Positions 1 to 8,639 of a DNA stretch of 64,000 bases are shown one piece after another; within the stretch, counting starts at the first letter, position 1, and each line of letters opens with the position of its first letter. The stretch covers positions 3,720,001 through 3,784,000 of the forward strand of contig NZ_CP109104.1 in NCBI RefSeq assembly GCF_035917675.1, given 5' to 3'. The stretch comes from Streptomyces sp. NBC_01775 (GTDB lineage Bacteria > Actinomycetota > Actinomycetes > Streptomycetales > Streptomycetaceae). Both the position numbers and the translations under genes were made by a program. A model generated the notes under the pieces. It did not search any database and was not told the origin of the DNA. It saw nothing but the letters and a program-made list of their open reading frames with translations.

Positions 1-290
1 GGACATAGGGGACTTGCTCCTTGGGGTTCCACACGCTCACGGCGGGCCGCGATTGTTCAAGAGTGTTACTCAAGGGGTGTTGCTCAACGCGTGGTGCTCA
101 ACGGGTGTGCCAGGGGTACTGCTGAGTGCTCTGGATACTGCTGAGTACTGGGGGTACTCGGGGTACTCGTATGCCGGGAGTCCCGGACTGAGGGGGCCGG
201 ATGATGCGGGGATGCGGGGATACGGGGATACCGGAAACACGCCGTCGCGGCCGGTAGGCGCGTGGGGTGGTCGCACCGGCCGGGTCCGCT
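1..290. other. Gene-free flank with degenerate short repeats
   Basis: I see no credible gene here. The stretch holds loose direct repeats: three copies of a gtgttgctcaa-like unit near positions 67-107, several ggtactcg or actgctgagta units near 115-172, and ggggat(a/g)c units near 208-233. It is the downstream region of the leftward aldehyde dehydrogenase gene. No clean terminator hairpin was recognised. Confidence 0.4.
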
Positions 291-1793
291 TCAGCCGGCG
301 AACCAGCGGACCGGGCCCGGGCGCAGGTTCTCGTACACGTGCTTGGTCTCGCGGTACTCGGCGAGACCGTGCGGGCCCAGTTCACGGCCGACGCCGGACT
401 TGCCGAATCCTCCCCACTCGGCCTGCGGCAGGTACGGATGGAAGTCGTTGATCCACACCGTGCCGTGGCGCAGCCGCGCGGCGACCCTGCGCGCCCGGGC
501 CGTGTCGCTGGAGAAGACGGCGCCCGCGAGGCCGTACTCAGTGTCATTCGCAAGCGTTACAGCTTCGTCCTCCGTGCTGAAGCTCTCTACTGTCAAGATT
601 GGGCCAAAGGTCTCCTCCCGGATGACCCGCATCCCGCGGTGGCAGTTGTCCAGCACCGTCGGGGAGTAGAAATAGCCCTCGGCGGGCCGGACCTCGGAGG
701 GCTTGGGCCGCTCTCCGCCGCAGCGCGCCACGGCACCTTCGGCGAGCGCGGAGGCGACGTAGTCCTCGGTCTTCGCCCGCTGCTGCTCGGAGACCAGCGG
801 CCCGCACTCGACGCCGTCCTCGGTACCGCGGCCCAGGCGGATGCGCTGGGCACGGGCTGCGAGCTCGGCCACGAAGCGTTCCTTGACGGACTCCTCGATG
901 ATCAGCCGGGCACCGGCCGAGCAGACCTGGCCGCTGTGGATGAACGCCGCGTTGAGTGCCTGGTCGACAGTGGCGTCGAAGCCCTCTTCGGTGGCGCAGG
1001 CATCCGCGAACACGACGTTGGGGTTCTTGCCGCCGAGTTCGAGCGCGACCTTCTTGACGGTGGGCGCGGCGGCCTGGGCGACCTTGGTTCCGCTGGCCAG
1101 TCCGCCCGTGAAGGAGACCAGGTCGACGTCGGGGTGCTCGGACAGCCGGGCTCCGACGGGGTCGCCCGCGCCGGTGACCAGGTTGGCCACACCGGCCGGA
1201 AGCCCGGCCTCCACCAGCAGCTTCACCAGGTGGACCGTGGACATCGGGGTGATCTCGCTGGGCTTGATGACGAAGGTGTCGCCGGCCGCCAGCGCCGGGG
1301 CCACCTTCCAGCTCGCCTGGAGGAGGGGGTAGTTCCAGGGAGTGATCATGGCGCAGACGCCCACGGGTTCGTGGACGACGACGCTGTGCACATCGGCGCT
1401 GCCCGCGTCGACGACACGGCCGCCGGACTCGTTCATGACGAGGTCGGCGAAGTACCGGAAGGCGTTCGTCACATCGTCCACGTCGACCCGGCCCTCTTCG
1501 AGGGTCTTTCCGGTGTCGCGGGACTCGATGAGCGCGATCTCCTCGCGGTCACGCTGGAGCAGATCCGCCACGCGCCGCAGCAGCGCGGCCCGTTCCGCGG
1601 TCGGGGTGTGCGGCCATTCGCCCTGGTCGAAGGCGCGACGGGCCGCGGCGATCGCGGCATCGGTGTCCGCTGCGTCGCCCTCGGCGACGACGGCGAGCGT
1701 GGTGGCGTCGGCGGGGTCGAGAACCTCCCGCGTTCCGCCGGCCGTGGCCGTCCGCCACTCGCCATCAATGTGCATGCTCTCCACTACGGACAC
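291..1793 (-). CDS. Aldehyde dehydrogenase, betaine-aldehyde/aminobutyraldehyde type
   Basis: About 500 aa, full length for the NAD(P)-dependent aldehyde dehydrogenase superfamily. Visible signatures are the cofactor-site segment ITPWNYPLLQ, the glutamate motif LELGGKNPNVVF, and the catalytic cysteine in HSGQVCSAGAR. The sequence resembles BetB-like enzymes that oxidise betaine aldehyde or 4-aminobutyraldehyde; substrate cannot be fixed from sequence. I chose the GTG at 1793 because a GGAAGG sits upstream at suitable distance. An ATG at 1775 has its GGAG too close, and a GTG at 1868 would add a basic tail unlike the family. It is divergent from the secreted protein at 2073, with an inverted repeat in the shared region. 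Confidence 0.93.
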   Translation of the reverse strand: MSVVESMHIDGEWRTATAGGTREVLDPADATTLAVVAEGDAADTDAAIAAARRAFDQGEWPHTPTAERAALLRRVADLLQRDREEIALIESRDTGKTLEEGRVDVDDVTNAFRYFADLVMNESGGRVVDAGSADVHSVVVHEPVGVCAMITPWNYPLLQASWKVAPALAAGDTFVIKPSEITPMSTVHLVKLLVEAGLPAGVANLVTGAGDPVGARLSEHPDVDLVSFTGGLASGTKVAQAAAPTVKKVALELGGKNPNVVFADACATEEGFDATVDQALNAAFIHSGQVCSAGARLIIEESVKERFVAELAARAQRIRLGRGTEDGVECGPLVSEQQRAKTEDYVASALAEGAVARCGGERPKPSEVRPAEGYFYSPTVLDNCHRGMRVIREETFGPILTVESFSTEDEAVTLANDTEYGLAGAVFSSDTARARRVAARLRHGTVWINDFHPYLPQAEWGGFGKSGVGRELGPHGLAEYRETKHVYENLRPGPVRWFAG

Positions 1794-1861
1794 CTTGGGT
1801 ACTGCCTTCCATAACCGCTGCTTTCTTCCGGGTGGTGGCCCGGTGCCCTCGTTGAGGGCTT

Positions 1862-1887
1862 TTGCCACGCCCTAGGGCAGTTGGCAA
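1862..1887. promoter_or_regulatory. Inverted repeat, candidate operator
   Basis: TTGCCA (1862-1867) and TGGCAA (1882-1887) form an inverted repeat around the palindrome GCCCTAGGGC (1869-1878). It lies about 70 bp upstream of the dehydrogenase start, in the divergent region before the secreted protein. No specific regulator is implied. Confidence 0.35.
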
Positions 1888-2072
1888 GTCGGAACCCTGC
1901 CCCGTCCTTCCGATCTCATGTCCTGAATTCGCTAACAAGTGGGCTTCATCACTGGCCGAAGTGCGGCGGGCGGGCGACGCTCGTAGGGTAAATGGGTCTA
2001 TGTCCGCACAAAACAGGTCAGGAACGGGCCCCGTACTGGCCTGTGCACCTACGGCGGATCGGAGCCGGACAC

Positions 2073-2873
2073 ATGCGAAAGCAGCACCGCACAGCACTGG
2101 TCGTGGCCGTTTGCGCTGCGACGACGGCGGGAGGCGGGCTACTGACGCCGGCGAACGCGACCTCGCAGAGCGAGAACGCCACGGAAAGTGACCGACCGGA
2201 CCTCTCAGAACTTTCCGGGGAAGAAATAGCCGAAAAGGCATCGAAGCAGCTGAATTCTTCGAGGTCGCTGCGGCTGAAAATGGAGGCTCCCGACCTCCGG
2301 CTGAATCTCGCGCTCGACGAGAAAGCGAATTGCTCCGGAAAGGTGGAGATTCCCGGAAAGGGATCCGTCAAGCTGATCAAGCATGGCGGCACGATCTGGC
2401 TCAAGCCCAGCTCAGCCTTCTGGAAGGCCCAGCTCGGCCCCGAGCGCGGCGCCTCCGCGGCCCACGAGTTCAAGGGCCGCTACATCAAGGGCACGGCGCG
2501 GGACGAGGCGCTGGGCGGCAAGGGCCTGGCCAAGGCGTGTGACCTCGACGCCTTCCGCGCCGCCTCGGGCGCGCTCTCGGCGCCCGGCCCCCGCTGGAAG
2601 CGGGGCCACACCTCGACGGTGGGCGGACACCGGTCCGTGCCGGTGACCCGCACCCAGGGCGACATCAGCGTCCGGATGCACGTCTCGGCCGACGGCAAGC
2701 CCTACCCCCTGCGCCTGGAGCGCAAGGCGGGCGGCGACCACGACAAGATCAACCTCAGCCGCTTCAACGACCGCGTGCCCTCGGGCACGCCTCCTGGCGA
2801 CCGCACCGTCTCCGTGCAGGAGCTGAAGCGGCACTTCAAGAAGCAGCAGGAGCCGCCGTCCGAGTCGGTGTGA
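2073..2873 (+). CDS. Secreted protein of unknown function
   Basis: 266 aa. The ATG at 2073 follows GGAG with 8-bp spacing and gives a classical signal peptide: basic MRKQHR, a hydrophobic core, and probable cleavage after PANA. There is no lipobox cysteine. The mature part is basic and beta-rich looking, with two cysteines (NCSGKV and KACDLD) that could form a disulfide. The layout, with repeated short strands such as SLRLKMEAPDLRL and KLIKHGGTIWLK, loosely recalls actinobacterial LppX/LprG-type lipid-binding folds, but that is only an impression. I do not assign a function. It stands alone, divergent from the aldehyde dehydrogenase. Confidence 0.8.
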   Translation: MRKQHRTALVVAVCAATTAGGGLLTPANATSQSENATESDRPDLSELSGEEIAEKASKQLNSSRSLRLKMEAPDLRLNLALDEKANCSGKVEIPGKGSVKLIKHGGTIWLKPSSAFWKAQLGPERGASAAHEFKGRYIKGTARDEALGGKGLAKACDLDAFRAASGALSAPGPRWKRGHTSTVGGHRSVPVTRTQGDISVRMHVSADGKPYPLRLERKAGGDHDKINLSRFNDRVPSGTPPGDRTVSVQELKRHFKKQQEPPSESV

Positions 2874-2938
2874 GACGGAGGCGGCCTCTCCCGGGGCGGC
2901 TGTCTCCGCTCCAGCCGGGGTGAGTCCTGGCCAGGACC

Positions 2939-3463
2939 CTAGGAGAGGCCTTGGCCAGGCACCCGGCCCGGCCCGGCGACGGGTTCCGGAGCGGCGCCGC
3001 CGGGCAGAGCCGCGGCGATCTCCCGGACGCAGCCACGCAGCCAGGCGTGCGCTGGATCCTTCTCCTGGCGCGGGTGCCACGCCTGCACGACGGGGAGGGA
3101 CGGAAGGTCGAACGGGAACGCGAACGTGGCCGGATTCAACCGTTCCACCTGTCCCACCGCCAGCCTCAGCCCCGACCGCCCCACCAGGTCACTCTGTGCC
3201 ACCACCAGCAGCGCCGCGTTCATCGTCGGCACGGAGGTCACCACCCGCCGCCGCAGGCCCCGTTCGGCCAGGAGTTCGTCGATGGGGCCGCGCGGCTTCC
3301 CGCGCCGCGAGGCGGTCACATGCTCGAAGGCGGCGAACCGCTCGGGCGTGATCTCCCCGTCCAGCAGCGGGTGTCCCCGGCGCACCACACCCACGTTGAC
3401 GTCGATGAACAGGTGCTCCACTCGCGTCTCCGGCGCGGGGCGCTGCACCACGCCCAGCTCCCG
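2939..3463 (-). pseudogene. LysR-family regulator, C-terminal fragment
   Basis: The reading frame carries the substrate-binding half of a LysR-type regulator, from about TRVEHLFIDVNVGVVRRGHP through RLAVGQVERL to AWLRGCVREI, roughly 170 residues. The N-terminal winged-helix DNA-binding domain (about 90 aa) and the first part of the effector domain are missing. Homology stops abruptly near position 3460, exactly where a rightward fragment of a siderophore-interacting protein begins. Upstream of the break the frame runs into low-complexity arginine-rich translation. I read this as a gene broken by deletion; it cannot bind DNA as it stands. Confidence 0.8.
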
Positions 3464-3483
3464 CGGTGCCCGGAGCGGGCGTA

Positions 3484-3897
3484 CGCTTCGGCCGCCCCGA
3501 GGGCGGATTCGTACCGCGCCCCGGCCCCCGGCACCATCTGTTCGTCGGCGACGAGACCGCCTCGGCCGCGTTCGGCCCCATGGCCCGCGCGCTGCACACC
3601 CAGGGGGCCGAGGTGCGGGCCGTGATCGAGACCGACACACCGGCCGAACGCCTCCCCCTCCACGGGGACATCACCTGGCACTGCCGCGAGGGCGCCTCCG
3701 CCGCACCGTCCGCCGGACTCCTGGCCGCCCTGCGCGAAGCGCGGTTGCCGGAGCCCGGGGACGCCCTGGCCTATGTCGCCGGCGAGGCCCGCACCATCCA
3801 GTCGGTGCGCCGCCACCTGGTCCACGACCGGGGCCGGCTCCGCCGCGCGGTGGTGACCAAGCCGTTCTGGACCCGGGGCAAGCGCGGCCTGGACTGA
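3484..3897 (+). pseudogene. Siderophore-interacting protein, C-terminal fragment
   Basis: The frame encodes the C-terminal SIP domain of an FAD-dependent ferric-siderophore reductase: HHLFVGDETASAAFGPMARA, then the AYVAGEARTIQSVRRHL motif, and the typical end TKPFWTRGKRGLD. About 138 residues remain of a family usually near 270-290 aa; the FAD-binding N-terminal half is absent. A start at 3466 is possible but has no good ribosome site. The 5' break abuts the broken LysR gene, suggesting that one deletion removed both N-termini and the shared promoter region. Confidence 0.8.
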
Positions 3898-4002
3898 ACG
3901 CGCGCGCCCCTGCCGGGGGGGCGGAGCCGGGAGCCGGGGGGCCGGGCGCACCATGCGGGTCGCTCGACGGGGGCCCGGCGGCGGAGGGAGGCGACGGCCC
4001 GG

Positions 4003-4413
4003 TCAGTCGTCCGGGGTGCAGGCCGCCGCCACGGCGAGGCTGTCCTCGACGAGGTGATAGCGGGTCAGCTGCCCCCGCGTCACGGTCAGGCGCAGGGCGA
4101 AGGGAGCGGCGAACTCCTTGCCGGTGGCCCGCATCCGCCCCGTCAGCGTGCCGGTGATCACCGCCTCCCGTCCCTCCACCACGACCGCGTCCACAGGCGG
4201 CCCTCCACTTTCCACCGGCTCGACACCGGCGGCCAGTTCGGCGAAGTGCGCGGCCACCTCTTCCCTCGTGGAACGGGGCCGGATCCACGGCACAACGGGG
4301 TTGTCCGCGATCATCCAGTCGACCTTCTCCGCGAACAACGCCGCGATCCGCCCGGGGTCCCCCTCACCCGTCCGCCGCAGAAACTCTTCCACCACAGTGC
4401 GTGTCTCGCTCAT
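4003..4413 (-). CDS. SnoaL-like / NTF2-fold protein
   Basis: 136 aa. The start at MSETRTVVEEFLRR gives the usual length of stand-alone SnoaL-like polyketide-cyclase-fold or ketosteroid-isomerase-fold proteins. Typical features are the N-terminal helix, AALFAEKVDWMIADNP, then PWIRPRSTREEVAAHFAEL and alternating strands to the C-terminus. Such proteins are enzymes or ligand-binding proteins of very varied role, so no reaction is assigned. It lies 47 bp downstream of the ArsR-type gene on the same strand and may be cotranscribed with it. The ribosome site is weak. Confidence 0.8.
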   Translation of the reverse strand: MSETRTVVEEFLRRTGEGDPGRIAALFAEKVDWMIADNPVVPWIRPRSTREEVAAHFAELAAGVEPVESGGPPVDAVVVEGREAVITGTLTGRMRATGKEFAAPFALRLTVTRGQLTRYHLVEDSLAVAAACTPDD

Positions 4414-4460
4414 GGGGAAACTCTGCCGCGCACGCCGCCGGTTGGCGATTACCTCCAAGG

Positions 4461-5795
4461 TCATCGACAACCGCCCGGCTGCCGCTCCCCCGACGGCGAA
4501 GCTCCTGCCGAGCCCTCGGCTTCACCGACCGCCCCGACCCGTCGCCGTACTGGCGCCCATGAGGCGGCGGCCCGAGCCAGGCCGGGCCCCGGCCTGGACC
4601 TGAGCCCCGTCCCGCTCCCGCTCCCGCTCCCGCTCCCGGACTCGGCCTCGGCCTCGGCCTGGGCCTCGGCCTGGGCCTGGGCCTGGGCCTCGGCCTGGAC
4701 CTGGGCCCTGACCAAGGTGTCACCCACCGCGGTGCGGTAATAGAGCACCGAGCGGCCCGCGCGGCGGCGGCGCAGCAGGCGGGCGTCCAGAAGGACCCGG
4801 AGGTGGCGGCCCACCGAGCCGAGGCCCTGGCCGGTGAGGGCGACCAGTTGGCTGGTGCTCTTGGGGGTGTCGAGGAGCACGAGGACGGCCGCACGCGCGC
4901 CCCCGAGCAACGCCCCCAGCGCCTCCGGCACCGGCACCCGCTCCTCGGCGGCCTCCACCAGGACCCCCGAACACGGGTACGTCACGGCGTACCGGGGCAG
5001 CGCCCGCGAGGAAGCGGGCCGGCCGCCGTCCGACCGACCGACGACCCCGCCCCCGGCCGCCGCCCCCTCCCGCGAGCCGGGGGCCGGGGCGGGGGCGGCG
5101 GGGGCGCGCGCCGTCCCAGGGAGGGGGCCCTCTTCCCAGGAGACCCAGCCGTGCCGTGGAGTCACGGGCACGAACATCAGCCGCGCTCCGGACAGATCGC
5201 GCGGCGGGTAGTACCGGGCGTTGATCTGGAGCCTGCTCTCCCCCAGCCAGCGCATCCCCGGCCGCATGTCATCGAGCGCCGCCGCCCAGCCGCCCTGGCT
5301 CAACTGCGCGGTGCGCGCCACCACATCGGCCTCGATCACCTGACGGCGGCGTGGCCAGTACGGCAGCACCGTCTCCCGCCACACCCACTCCAGGGTGTCC
5401 GCCGCGCGCTGCGGCAGGTCGTCGCGGTGGAGCAGCGGCGGCAGCGGGCCGCCCAGCGAGACGGTCAGGTCCTGGCGCGCCATGCCGGGCGCGGCCTCCC
5501 TCACCCGGGCCACCTCGTCCTCGAACGTGGCCGCCTCGTCGGGCTCGGGTGTCGGCGTGAGGAAGTCCGCGTTCCACGTGGGGCCCAGCGCCGCGCGGAT
5601 CAGCAGCGCGCCGACCGGGTCCGCCGCCTGCCGGGCACGGTAGGCGGACAGGTGGGCGGCCAGCCAGGCGCGCTCTCCCGGGTGCCCGGCTGTGCCGCGC
5701 TCCAGCACCTTGAGGCCGGCGATGGTCTCGGCCAGCTGAGACACCACGAACCGGCTGCCCGCGAGCGTGTCCGCGTTGACCTGCCACCACCCCAT
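4461..5795 (-). CDS. ArsR-family (DUF5937-type) transcriptional regulator
   Basis: 444 aa. A long N-terminal part (about residues 1-280) precedes a winged-helix domain with ARAAVLVLLDTPKSTSQLVA and SVGRHLRVLLDARLL, an ArsR-like fold. The N-terminal half, including GWWQVNADTLAGSRFVVSQL, is the DUF5937 type that occurs in Streptomyces regulators next to MFS exporters. The C-terminus is low-complexity: Ala-Gln and Ala-Glu pairs, then Ser-Gly pairs, written by hexanucleotide repeats. The start at 5795 is preceded by a purine-rich GAGGGGAG. It is divergent from the MFS transporter at 5875 with only 79 bp between them, so it probably controls that exporter. Confidence 0.85.
   Translation of the reverse strand: MGWWQVNADTLAGSRFVVSQLAETIAGLKVLERGTAGHPGERAWLAAHLSAYRARQAADPVGALLIRAALGPTWNADFLTPTPEPDEAATFEDEVARVREAAPGMARQDLTVSLGGPLPPLLHRDDLPQRAADTLEWVWRETVLPYWPRRRQVIEADVVARTAQLSQGGWAAALDDMRPGMRWLGESRLQINARYYPPRDLSGARLMFVPVTPRHGWVSWEEGPLPGTARAPAAPAPAPGSREGAAAGGGVVGRSDGGRPASSRALPRYAVTYPCSGVLVEAAEERVPVPEALGALLGGARAAVLVLLDTPKSTSQLVALTGQGLGSVGRHLRVLLDARLLRRRRAGRSVLYYRTAVGDTLVRAQVQAEAQAQAQAEAQAEAEAESGSGSGSGSGTGLRSRPGPGLARAAASWAPVRRRVGAVGEAEGSAGASPSGERQPGGCR
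4608..4705. repeat. Hexanucleotide microsatellite inside the ArsR-type gene
   Basis: Tandem cccgct units (4608-4638) are followed by ggcctc/ggcctg units (about 4641-4705). On the coding strand they give Ser-Gly and Ala-Glu/Gln pairs in the regulator's C-terminal tail. Units of 6 bp keep frame, so slippage would change length without breaking the protein. Confidence 0.85.
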
Positions 5796-5874
5796 GGCGC
5801 CCCCGCGCTCCCCTCGTTTCGCCCCCTCGCGAAACAGTAACGCTCCCCCTCGCCCGCTCCCGAGACTCCCCGCC

Positions 5875-7152
5875 ATGCGCACCTACAACGAGCTGTTCAA
5901 AACGCCCGAGTTCACCCCGCTCTTTCTGACCAGCACCCTGCACGTCGCCGGCCAGACGGTGAGCGGTCTGGCGCTGGGCACGCTCATCTTCGACGCGACG
6001 GGATCTCCCCTGCTGTCCTCCCTCGCGATGTTCGGACCCTCGCTCGCCCAGCTCATCGGGGCGACGACACTGCTGTCGGCCGCCGACCGGCTGCCGCCGC
6101 GCGCCACGATGAGCGTGCTGCTGCTGGCCTTCGGCCTGGGCACCGCGTTCCAGGCGGTACCGGGTCTGCCCGTGTGGGCCTCCTTCTGTGTACTGCTGAC
6201 GCTGGGCGTGCTGGCCTCGCTCGGCGGCGGCGTGCGCTACGGCCTCCTCAACGAGATTCTGTCCAGGGAGGGCTACCTCCTCGGCCGCTCCGTGCTCAAC
6301 ATGTCCTCCGGCCTCATGCAGATCTGCGGCTACGCCCTCGGCGGTGTGCTGGTCGCCCTCCTCTCGCCACGCGGCACGCTGCTGGCGGGCGCCGCGATCT
6401 ACCTGGCGGGAGCGGCCGTCGCCCGGCTGGGGCTGGGCCGTCGGCCGCCGCGCCTGGCAGGCCGCCCGTCCGTGGCCGACACCTGGCGCGACAACTCTCT
6501 GCTGTGGTCCGCCCCTGCACGCCGTTACGTCTACCTCGCCCTGTGGGTGCCCAACGGGCTGGTCGTCGGGTGCGAGTCCCTCTACGTGCCCTACGCCCCC
6601 CGGGAGGCCGGACTGCTGTTCGCCTGCGGTGCGGTGGGCATGCTCGCCGGGGACACCGCCGTCGGCCGCTTCGTGCCCCGGTGGTGGCGGGAGCGGCTGG
6701 CCGTGCCCCTGCTTCTGCTGCTCGCCTTCCCCTTCCTGGGCTTCGCGCTGCGGCCCGCGCTGCCGCTCGCGGGCGTGCTGGTGATGCTCGCCACGGTCGG
6801 CTTCGCGGCCGGCCTTCTGCTCCAGGAGCGGCTGATGGAGCTGACGCCGGAGAAGCTGAGCGGACACGCGCTGGGGCTGCACGCCTCCGGCATGCTGGCG
6901 ATGCAGGGGGTGGGTGCCGCGCTGGCGGGTGCGCTGGCCGAGCGCACCTCCCCCTCGACCGCCATGACAGTCGTCGCCGCGCTCTCCCTCACCGTCACCC
7001 TCACCCTCGCCCCCGGCCTGCGCCCCGAACGGGCCGGACGGGGCGGCCGGGGCGGACGGGCCGAAGGGGGCAGAGGGGCCGGACGAGGCGGACGGACCGG
7101 GAAGAAGGCTCCGGGCCGCCCCTGTGCCGACAAGCGCGGCGACACCCCCTGA
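5875..7152 (+). CDS. MFS transporter
   Basis: 425 aa with about 12 hydrophobic segments, the usual size of a major facilitator exporter. The start MRTYNELFKTPEFTPLFLTS is typical of actinobacterial MFS proteins paired with DUF5937/ArsR regulators. The C-terminal tail after the last membrane segment is a short basic Arg/Gly stretch. No substrate can be deduced. It is transcribed away from the ArsR-type gene across 79 bp, so regulation by that protein is likely. A strong inverted repeat at 7211-7276 lies just after the stop. Confidence 0.88.
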   Translation: MRTYNELFKTPEFTPLFLTSTLHVAGQTVSGLALGTLIFDATGSPLLSSLAMFGPSLAQLIGATTLLSAADRLPPRATMSVLLLAFGLGTAFQAVPGLPVWASFCVLLTLGVLASLGGGVRYGLLNEILSREGYLLGRSVLNMSSGLMQICGYALGGVLVALLSPRGTLLAGAAIYLAGAAVARLGLGRRPPRLAGRPSVADTWRDNSLLWSAPARRYVYLALWVPNGLVVGCESLYVPYAPREAGLLFACGAVGMLAGDTAVGRFVPRWWRERLAVPLLLLLAFPFLGFALRPALPLAGVLVMLATVGFAAGLLLQERLMELTPEKLSGHALGLHASGMLAMQGVGAALAGALAERTSPSTAMTVVAALSLTVTLTLAPGLRPERAGRGGRGGRAEGGRGAGRGGRTGKKAPGRPCADKRGDTP

Positions 7153-7210
7153 AGGCTCGGGGGAAGCCGTGGCCCGGTGGAGCGCCGTCGTGCGGCTGCC
7201 ACGTACGGAG

Positions 7211-7276
7211 GCCCCGCGAACCACCGTGATCCCGGGAGACATGGTGGATGCTCCCGGCCACGATGGTTCGCGGGGC
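7211..7276. terminator. Long hairpin between convergent genes
   Basis: The arm at 7211-7238 pairs with 7251-7276. The outer 13 bases (gccccgcgaacca with tggttcgcggggc) match perfectly, the inner part has a few mismatches, and the loop is 12 nt. It sits after the MFS gene and before the convergent protease gene, so it can serve both directions. No U-tract is present, as is usual in Streptomyces. Confidence 0.75.
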
Positions 7277-7294
7277 CGACACGGCGTGGAACGG

Positions 7295-7358
7295 CCGTAC
7301 GGGGCCGGTCGTACGGGGCCGGTCGTACGGGGCCGGTCGTACGGGGCCGGTCGTACGG
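7295..7358. repeat. 14-bp tandem repeat, four copies
   Basis: The unit ggggccggtcgtac is repeated four times without error at 7301-7356, preceded by a partial copy. It ends immediately before the stop codon of the protease gene on the other strand. Confidence 0.9.
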
Positions 7359-7361
7359 AGG

Positions 7362-8639
7362 TCAGTCCTTCGAGACGACGAAGACCGTGTCGCTGTCGAG
7401 CAGGGCCGACTCGATGGGCTGGTAGGTGCTGACCTCGTCCTCGTCCCGGCCTTCGGGCGAGCCGCTGACCATGCCCTGAGCGATGACGTGGTCACCCGAT
7501 TCGGGGTCCATCTGGTAGACGGGGCCGCCACTGTCGCCGTGGTCGGTGGCAAGCCTGGCCTGGGACATGCCCTCCAACGTGGTCCCGTCGGCGTAGGTGA
7601 CGGTGACGTCGTGGGCGGTGATGGGGCCACAGGTCTGGCCCGTCGTCCTGCCGGACTTGCATATCTCGGTGCCGACGGGGGCCTTGCTGAAGCCGGATAT
7701 CTTCGCGGTCGCGTCGTCGTGCTTGAGGTCGACCTTGGTGGTGACGTTCGGCGGGGGCATGGGGGGGAAGCGCGGGTTGAGGGGGGGCACTGGCTCAACG
7801 CGGATAGTGCCCCAGTCCATCGGGCCGAACTTGGCGGCGTCCTTCCTGCCGATTGGCTCGTTCCCCTCGTGCGTCCAGATCCCGTCGCCGTCGACCAGGC
7901 AGTGGCCCGCCGTCATGACCTGGTCCTCGCCGTCCTTCTTGACCCACCAGCCCATCGAGCAGGTGGAGACGGTGTCGCCGTCGTCGGTGGAGATCTCGTC
8001 GCCGTCCTGCATGTTGGTGGTGGGGGCGACCTGCTTGTCGACGGTCTTGACCTCGACGGCCGGGCCCAGCTTCCGGGCCGCGTCCACGAACTCCCCCGTA
8101 CGGCCCTTGTCGAGCATCGTTCGGGCGACCTCGACGGTGACGACGTTCTTGCGTACGTCGATGTAGTAGGTGACGCCACTGGGAGTGAAGCGTTCCACCA
8201 GCTTGTCGACTGACACCTTGACGGCGTTGAGGTCGGTGGTGGAGCGGCTGACGACGCGGGGGGTGACGTTCGGGGCGTCGACGTCCTCGGCACGCCGCTT
8301 GCTGGTGACGTTGACGGTGAGCGTGCCGTCCTTGGGGTCGACGTAATCCCCCGCACTCCAGCCCGGCTTGAGGTCCTTGCGCACCTTCTTGGCAGTGGCG
8401 ACGACCTTGCCCTGCCGGGCGAGGCGCTTTCTCGCCTCGTCCTCGCTGAGGTGTTCGGTATCCCCGAAGGCGGCGGAGACCATGCTCGGGGTCTCCTTGG
8501 CCTTGGCCTTCGCCTTCTGATGCTCGGCGCCACCGGCGTTGGCGAACTGGAGCCCGCCCACGGTCAGCGCGATCCCGCTGGTGACGGCGAGGGAGACGGA
8601 CAACTTCTTCCGGAAGGTCATGTGACGGGAACTCAACAC
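7362..8639 (-). CDS. Secreted trypsin-like serine protease (S1, streptogrisin-related)
   Basis: 425 aa if read from the GTG at 8639; MTFRKK at 8621 is an alternative, and both give the same signal peptide (basic start, hydrophobic core, cleavage near FANA). A long propeptide with the alpha-lytic-protease-prodomain pattern (SGVTYYIDVRKNVVTVEV) precedes the catalytic domain. The triad is visible: His in VMTAGHCL, Asp in FGPMDWGTI, Ser in DHGDSGGPVYQ. Cysteines in TCSMGWW/TAGHC and EICKSGRTTGQTC fit S1 disulfides. It is probably an extracellular protease. An imperfect palindrome and a LacI-box-like palindrome lie upstream. Confidence 0.88.
   Translation of the reverse strand: MLSSRHMTFRKKLSVSLAVTSGIALTVGGLQFANAGGAEHQKAKAKAKETPSMVSAAFGDTEHLSEDEARKRLARQGKVVATAKKVRKDLKPGWSAGDYVDPKDGTLTVNVTSKRRAEDVDAPNVTPRVVSRSTTDLNAVKVSVDKLVERFTPSGVTYYIDVRKNVVTVEVARTMLDKGRTGEFVDAARKLGPAVEVKTVDKQVAPTTNMQDGDEISTDDGDTVSTCSMGWWVKKDGEDQVMTAGHCLVDGDGIWTHEGNEPIGRKDAAKFGPMDWGTIRVEPVPPLNPRFPPMPPPNVTTKVDLKHDDATAKISGFSKAPVGTEICKSGRTTGQTCGPITAHDVTVTYADGTTLEGMSQARLATDHGDSGGPVYQMDPESGDHVIAQGMVSGSPEGRDEDEVSTYQPIESALLDSDTVFVVSKD

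Noticed and set aside
267..1814. Long open frame opposite the aldehyde dehydrogenase gene
   Set aside because: It is the antisense shadow expected in high-GC DNA; the minus-strand frame carries the family motifs.
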